Of a stretch of 64,000 bases of DNA, positions 59,065-64,000 are shown one piece after another. The number at the start of each line of letters is the position of its first letter. The first letter of the stretch is position 1. A program made the translations under genes and the position numbers. The notes under the pieces are model-generated. The model was not told the origin of the DNA. It searched no databases and was given only the letters and a program-made list of their open reading frames with translations. This DNA is from Hyalomma asiaticum (lineage: Eukaryota > Arthropoda > Arachnida > Ixodida > Ixodidae), in NCBI GenBank assembly GCA_013339685.2, contig CM023482.1, forward strand, positions 80,808,567 to 80,872,566. Reading direction: 5' to 3'.

Positions 59065-60941
59065 TGACGTTAAGCAACACCAGGTGGTCAAATTTAAGCA
59101 GGAGCCACTGCTCGGTGCCTCGTATAAGTGATTCTCTCACGTAAAACGCCATCATTTATTAGGTTACGGCTCCGTGTTGACACATGTATGTGCGTTCTCT
59201 CTGGATGAACCTGCGGGGAAACCCTCGGGGCACAACACGCGGGAAAGTCCGTATTCTTTTCAAACGCCATCCGCTATACCACGAAGCATGACCTGTTTTC
59301 ATTGGAAGACAAAGGAAAGTTTCTATTTACATAGCAATCAAAACAGGGTGGACAGAGACGAAAGCAGCGTGCTAGTCGAACTTCTGACATTTTATTTTCA
59401 GCGAAATGTATGCACTATATATACGTAAGCTAACAACCCAAATTGAATACCTTTCTCAATTTCACTTGAAAGCACGACCATATAGTTCACGGATGACACA
59501 TGAACATATAGGACGTGCTTGAACAGAAAAAGGGGGCGTTCTGGGAGCTTCCGCAGGACATATTCTGTATATGGAGAGGACTTACACACTCGAAGATGCC
59601 CCGTAAAGCACTGCAGTTCTCTCTTTCTTTCATTTCTTTAATTGGCGTGTTTATGCAGAAAAGGTTGGTGTCGTGTGATTCACTCTATACTTCATCTTCT
59701 TTAAGCTCTGTTAATGAACTCTGTTAATGAACGTCTTGCTAACTGTTGTCTTGAGCGCTTCCGGTGCCTTTTTATACGTTTGATTACCACGGCAAAGCAT
59801 GCGTCGCGGATCTGCGTATAGGCCGGTATTCACAACATATGAAATATGCGCCAATTGTTCGCTACAGAAGAAAAAATTCGTATTATTATAATGAAGGTGG
59901 CCAGCCAACAAAAAAGTACACCTATAAACAAAATACTTAAAGTTGGATGAATTCGGCCTGTATATTGTCATATTTCTGTGTTTTTAGGTTTATTTTGTCG
60001 GCGTTTTTTTTTTTTTGTAGTTTCTTTCTTCATTCCCTCCTCATGTTTTCACTTCTTCTATCTATTCCCTCCTAATGAAGAGCGGGTGGGCGCCGTGCCT
60101 TACTCGGTGACACTTGCCAACGTGCTCCTAACTTGTTTACTTTGCGTGTTTTGTGTCCTCCTATCAAGTAATAATAAATAATAACAATCTTCAGCCGGAA
60201 GGTCTGGTGTGCGTGACTCTCATAATCTAAGAAAAATGCTGCAAATTCGTAGGCGTATACGGACGTCGTTTCGACCTATATAACAATGGCTGGAATTGGA
60301 ATTTCCTATACCCCCCCCCCCACCCTCTCTCTCTCTGCCTTTCTCTCTCTCTCTTCCTCCCCCTCCCCCTTCACCGTTCCCATCTTCCCCATATGGCCTG
60401 TGCTGTTGAACATATTTCTCCAATCCTTGTTATCCGTTTATTTGTTGTATGATACCTACATCGACGACGTCATGGATGCCTGCCTGGTAGTCTCGTTCCC
60501 TTCAAGAACTGGCTCGTATACATCAAAAGCATCTTCGTCGTGTTGCATTATCGGTGGCAGCTGCGTGTATACTATCGCTTTATGTATTCCCGGCGCTCTC
60601 GGGATTCTGCATGAGCTTTCCGTCAGGGTTTTGTGGGTCTGTGCTCGGCGGTGATTGTGCTATCGATCTATGCACATCGGGTATTATTTATCTTTTGGCG
60701 TGTGCAGCAATAAGTTTAAGCGAGGGCACCAAACTCGCTGTCCCCTTCTCCTTGTTCAATCTTGTTACGGTTGTTACAATTGCCGCCTCTATATAAAGGC
60801 CGTGTGATGCGTAATTGCGGCTGCGACACCTTCGCCTCCCGTTGATGGTATGGAAACATATATATCCACCTCTCGCTCGCTATGATCCGCTTGCCTTATT
60901 GGTTGCGTGTTGCGTGCTCGCAACCGAGTTGTTTTCGTCGC
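59065..60941. other. No gene recognised
   Basis: Poly-T at 60,005-60,017 and a C/CT-rich low-complexity tract at 60,311-60,370. Frames at 60,286-60,796 are hydrophobic but carry no recognised motif. Confidence 0.4.
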
Positions 60942-61382
60942 GTTAAACAGACACTAAAGTGCGAAGGTGAAGTGACTTAGAATGATAACTGGTATTTCGA
61001 GAACTTGATCATCGTTAATTTCGCCATTTTATATTCAATATAAAAAGGCAAAATGAATGTCAACATATTAGTTTTGAAATTCGTGTCAGAAAGCCAGTTT
61101 CTTTCTTTACGCATTCTCGACGAATTCGCCCTGGCAATTGTTCTGAAACTCCCTGTATTAATTATCTGGCTTCCTTAGAACACAATTTATGTCTTTCGTG
61201 CCAATAAATATTTATGTAGAGCTTAGCAGACGCCGTCAAAGGTCTGTGACGTCACGCATATTAGTGCTGGAACTTCAAAGCAGCGTCGCCACCCGCTTTC
61301 TTTCTTACCTTTTTTTGCGTGCTTTTTATATATAGCTTACCGTGATCTATATATATAGCTTACCCTTTAATGGCTGTTTGAC
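60942..61382. mobile_element. MITE with about 18-bp TIRs
   Basis: GTTAAACAGACACTAAAG at 60,942-60,959 pairs with the reverse complement of 61,365-61,382 at 15 of 18 positions. The 441-bp interior is AT-rich and non-coding, with TGTGACGTCACGCA near 61,245. No clear target duplication; superfamily unknown. Confidence 0.5.
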
Positions 61383-62127
61383 ATTCGCATGACTTTCGGG
61401 CGTGAACTTTGCCCGAAACGCGCAGACTGCATCTGTATAGGCGGTTTCGCTGTTTGTAAACAAACAGGAATGCGCCGAACGGTCTGCCCAAGAAGACTTC
61501 CGGTGCGGCACTTCCGGTAATATTCATTCAACGGTCACGACTGTGTTTGCCTGGTGTGTTTGAGTTTGTTGCTCTATTAATTCCGGCGCATTCGTTCAGG
61601 TGTGCTTAGAGCGATGTCTATAGCGACCACACGAAGGAGCTCGACGACGTCGCACGAGAGAGGTACAATCATGTATAGGTCACGTTGAGAAAACTATCTC
61701 CTCAGCATGTCACACAGAGTTCGAGACAACTTTATATAGGCAACTATTGCTTGCCCGTTCGTGCAAAGTAGCCTCGTTCAATCAGTACTTCGGATAAAAT
61801 TCTTGTTTGGGCTATAAGTTTCGTGTGGAGCATCAATGTTAGCTTGATGAAATTGACCTGTTCCGGAAACTCCCACGGCGCATGCGCCGAACTGTCGCGA
61901 CGTGAGTCCCCCTTTGCGGCGATTCAACCGAACTGCAGCGAAAATGGACTAGAAAAAAATTCCTGATAATGGAGTAATATGTTAGAAGTTGCATGCGCTA
62001 ATTTTTTTGCGGTAATAGTAACGCTTTACGTTTCTTTTATGGAGTAACGGGTGTATGTGATTACATTTCCTTGGTAACGCCTATAAAGCACTGCTGGTAC
62101 CATACAACAACAATGACGACGGCGGAG

Positions 62128-62174
<47 letters not shown>

Positions 62175-62635
62175 CAGCAAAGGAGCTCTCCTTTTCGTGA
62201 AAGTATATAACTTGACACGGGGTGCACATATACATCACCTGCATGCAATGCACGCCTCCGTTCTTCACGTCCTCGAGGCAAGGGAGCCTATTCATCTCGG
62301 CGACCTTTTCGATATAGCGTCATCGCTCACCGCCGTGACAGAGAGAGACGACATGTGCGCAGCATATCGGGAGCGGATTCATCTATATAGCATGCGTTGC
62401 GGCGCTCTCATTGCAGCAGCTGCGTGCACGTTTACGCAGCGCAAAGGATGCCGCGCTATATATTGTACACGCGTCGACAAGGGCATTGCCGCGGGAGCAC
62501 GTAACAATTGAGCACAGAAAGAAAAACGCACAACTATAGTATGTAGATTGCCGTTGTCGAATTAATATGTGGGTTGGTGTTGTTGCTATGGCGTGTGTGT
62601 ATACTTTGCAGACCTGGCAGCAATGTAATTATAGT

Positions 62636-62636
<1 letters not shown>
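61383..62636. other. No gene; (AAT)n at 62,126-62,173
   Basis: Contains the (ATA)n trinucleotide array and, near 61,990-62,090, GTAACG/CGTTAC-rich sequence resembling a DNA-transposon end. Frames crossing the array give poly-I or poly-Y/L peptides and are not genes. Confidence 0.5.

Positions 62637-62731
<95 letters not shown>
62637..62731. repeat. (TA)n microsatellite
   Basis: A perfect AT dinucleotide array of about 95 bp. Confidence 0.98.
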
Positions 62732-62733
<2 letters not shown>

Positions 62734-62956
62734 TGAAAGGGAAGGGGTCAAGGGCTAGTTTATTTGTTAGAAACAACTTGTGTAGATAACTAGATAACGC
62801 AAAAGATAGGCGAATAGCAAAGTCACACGATAAAACAGATTTATACGTCGTAATCGTAAAAGCAAGGTGGGATCAAGAAAGGTAGACAGTTGTCGGTGTC
62901 GGAAAATGAAAATGTTGTAGTAATTGCTCGGAAATACAAGGAGCTGTCCTATTAAC

Positions 62957-62987
62957 TAACAAGAGCTAATAAAATTAGCTCTTGTTA
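62957..62987. repeat. Perfect hairpin, 13-bp arms and 5-base loop
   Basis: TAACAAGAGCTAA is followed by a short A-rich loop and its exact reverse complement. It lies just before another GTAATG/GTTACT-rich segment (63,010-63,070). No function can be assigned. Confidence 0.85.
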
Positions 62988-63617
62988 AGAGATAATTTCA
63001 CGCCATAATTGGCAATGTAATGAAGTACTTGAACCGAGCCACTTCAAGAATGTTACTCGTTACTTTTGCCACTTGCCTTTGGCTGAAACACAGCATGTCC
63101 GCTTCCCCTTGTGAAAGAAAAAGAGTGTGTAAAAGGTAAAGAACGCCCCTGTGGCACGTACGCTTGCAAGTTTTTGGAGCAATAAGACTTCTTCCGTAAA
63201 AAAAACATTCGCCCGCTGACACAGAGAGCGAGTCTCCTTTTGAGGAGCGATCTTTCCTGAAAGCGGAGTTCCCCGATCTCTCTCCCTCTCTCTCTTTTTA
63301 TTTTTACACGGTTGGAAAAGAGTATAGCCTCGAAATCAGTAGGCACCAGCAATTATCTATTCATGAGAAAAAAAAAAACAACAGCAGAGTGTTTCGCTTG
63401 TGTTTGATATCATTATGCGAGTTATCACCGTTATTCTGTATATTTGATTTTAATATACTAATTTAATATACCATTCTTATACTCCATCCATTTAGTTCTT
63501 CTATTGTCCGTCATTGATCCGTTGTATTGGAATTCATCGGTGTATATTCGCGAGGGTGTGCTTCTGCGGGGCAGCGATCATACATTCGTTTCCCATTTGT
63601 TTATCGGCGGTGTTTTC
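62988..63617. other. No gene recognised
   Basis: Includes CTCGTTACTTTTGCC-type transposon-end-like words near 63,055, a CT tract at 63,279-63,294 and a poly-A at 63,368-63,378. Confidence 0.4.
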
Positions 63618-63700
63618 CAATTAATTTCGCTTAATTTGATCTCATTATGCGATTAATGATCCTCGATGGGTATCTTTTATTTTATTGTACTGTTCTGGTT
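63618..63700. repeat. Dispersed repeat, copy 2 (partner at about 4800-4880)
   Basis: CGCTTAATTTGATCTCATTA followed by TGCGATTAATG and CTTTTATTTTATTGTACT, in the same order and orientation as the partner. Confidence 0.7.
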
Positions 63701-64000
63701 TAGTTCTACCATTGATAACCTGGTTCCACCTTAACCGATTTTGGTCAGTTATTAGCAATGTGTCGGCCTCGTTTTCAGCAGCTGTGTTCGTGACAACGAC
63801 GTGAGACGACAGCCTTGTTAAAGTGCTCCACTTTGAAAATGATACGTTAATCTGCAGATGCCTGCAACACAAGCGTGGAGACGCACAGAAAAAGCCGCGT
63901 GTCATTCCAACCCGAAGCCTTGAAAAACGTTGCTGCAGAAGGCCACGGCGCTCGAAACGCCCGACAAGAAGGGTCTATTACGACGGCTCCAAGCGTTTTG
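63701..64000. other. No feature recognised
   Basis: Short frames only, to the window edge. Confidence 0.4.

Noticed and set aside
60286..60796. Hydrophobic frames that might encode a small membrane protein
   Set aside because: Two overlapping phases are both hydrophobic, which reflects T-rich composition; no signal, motif or homologue is recognised.

Overview
This is a gene-poor, repeat-saturated stretch of a eukaryotic nuclear genome, most probably a hard (ixodid, metastriate) tick. The best taxonomic marker is a tRNA-derived SINE seen many times on both strands: an A-box/B-box head, then a body containing ATTTCGATGGAGGCGAAATG, ending in AATCAATC. From memory this matches the tick Ruka SINE. 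Degraded LINEs and gypsy elements of tick-like sequence agree. I found no bacterial-style operons, no rRNA, no CRISPR array and no convincing host protein-coding exon.

Layout. 1-4.4 kb: the 3' half of an LTR retrotransposon with one uninterrupted frame from base 2 to 3190. Its domain order is protease - integrase - RT - RNase H, the Ty1/copia order, but the domains are Ty3/gypsy-like, the arrangement of the Gmr1 group. A polypurine tract and a candidate 3' LTR follow, the LTR holding a 13-unit 37-bp minisatellite. 5-31 kb: SINEs of two 3'-end types, a degenerate hAT-like element (10.9-13.1 kb), a TTAA-bounded MITE inside a SINE, decayed gypsy gag and RNase H pieces (20.0-20.6 kb), a 5'-truncated LINE with a 332-codon RT frame (25.9-27.2 kb) and a perfect 42-bp palindrome (29.8 kb). 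31-44 kb: SINEs with clear target-site duplications, LINE tail ends, a CpG-rich island (34.1-35.3 kb), a LINE RNase H remnant, a 689-bp inverted-repeat element and a LINE ORF1 remnant split by another LINE tail. 45-58 kb: a second hAT-like copy carrying a 992-bp long-TIR, TA-flanked element with a Tc1/mariner-like transposase remnant; LINE C-terminal ends; and the best hAT-like copy (55.2-57.2 kb, 8-bp target duplication) nested in a SINE. 58-64 kb: another SINE, a 441-bp MITE and long AT microsatellites.

The sequence reads as a record of successive transposition. Nesting gives relative ages: hAT-like into SINE, MITE into SINE, Tc1-like into hAT-like. Only the first element's pol and the LINE RT half keep long open frames. 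Three GC/CpG-rich segments (15.0-15.5, 34.1-35.3 and 48.9-49.4 kb) are the only places that look like host promoter or regulatory DNA, and that reading is inference. All comparisons were made by eye, so percentages and boundaries of degenerate elements are approximate.
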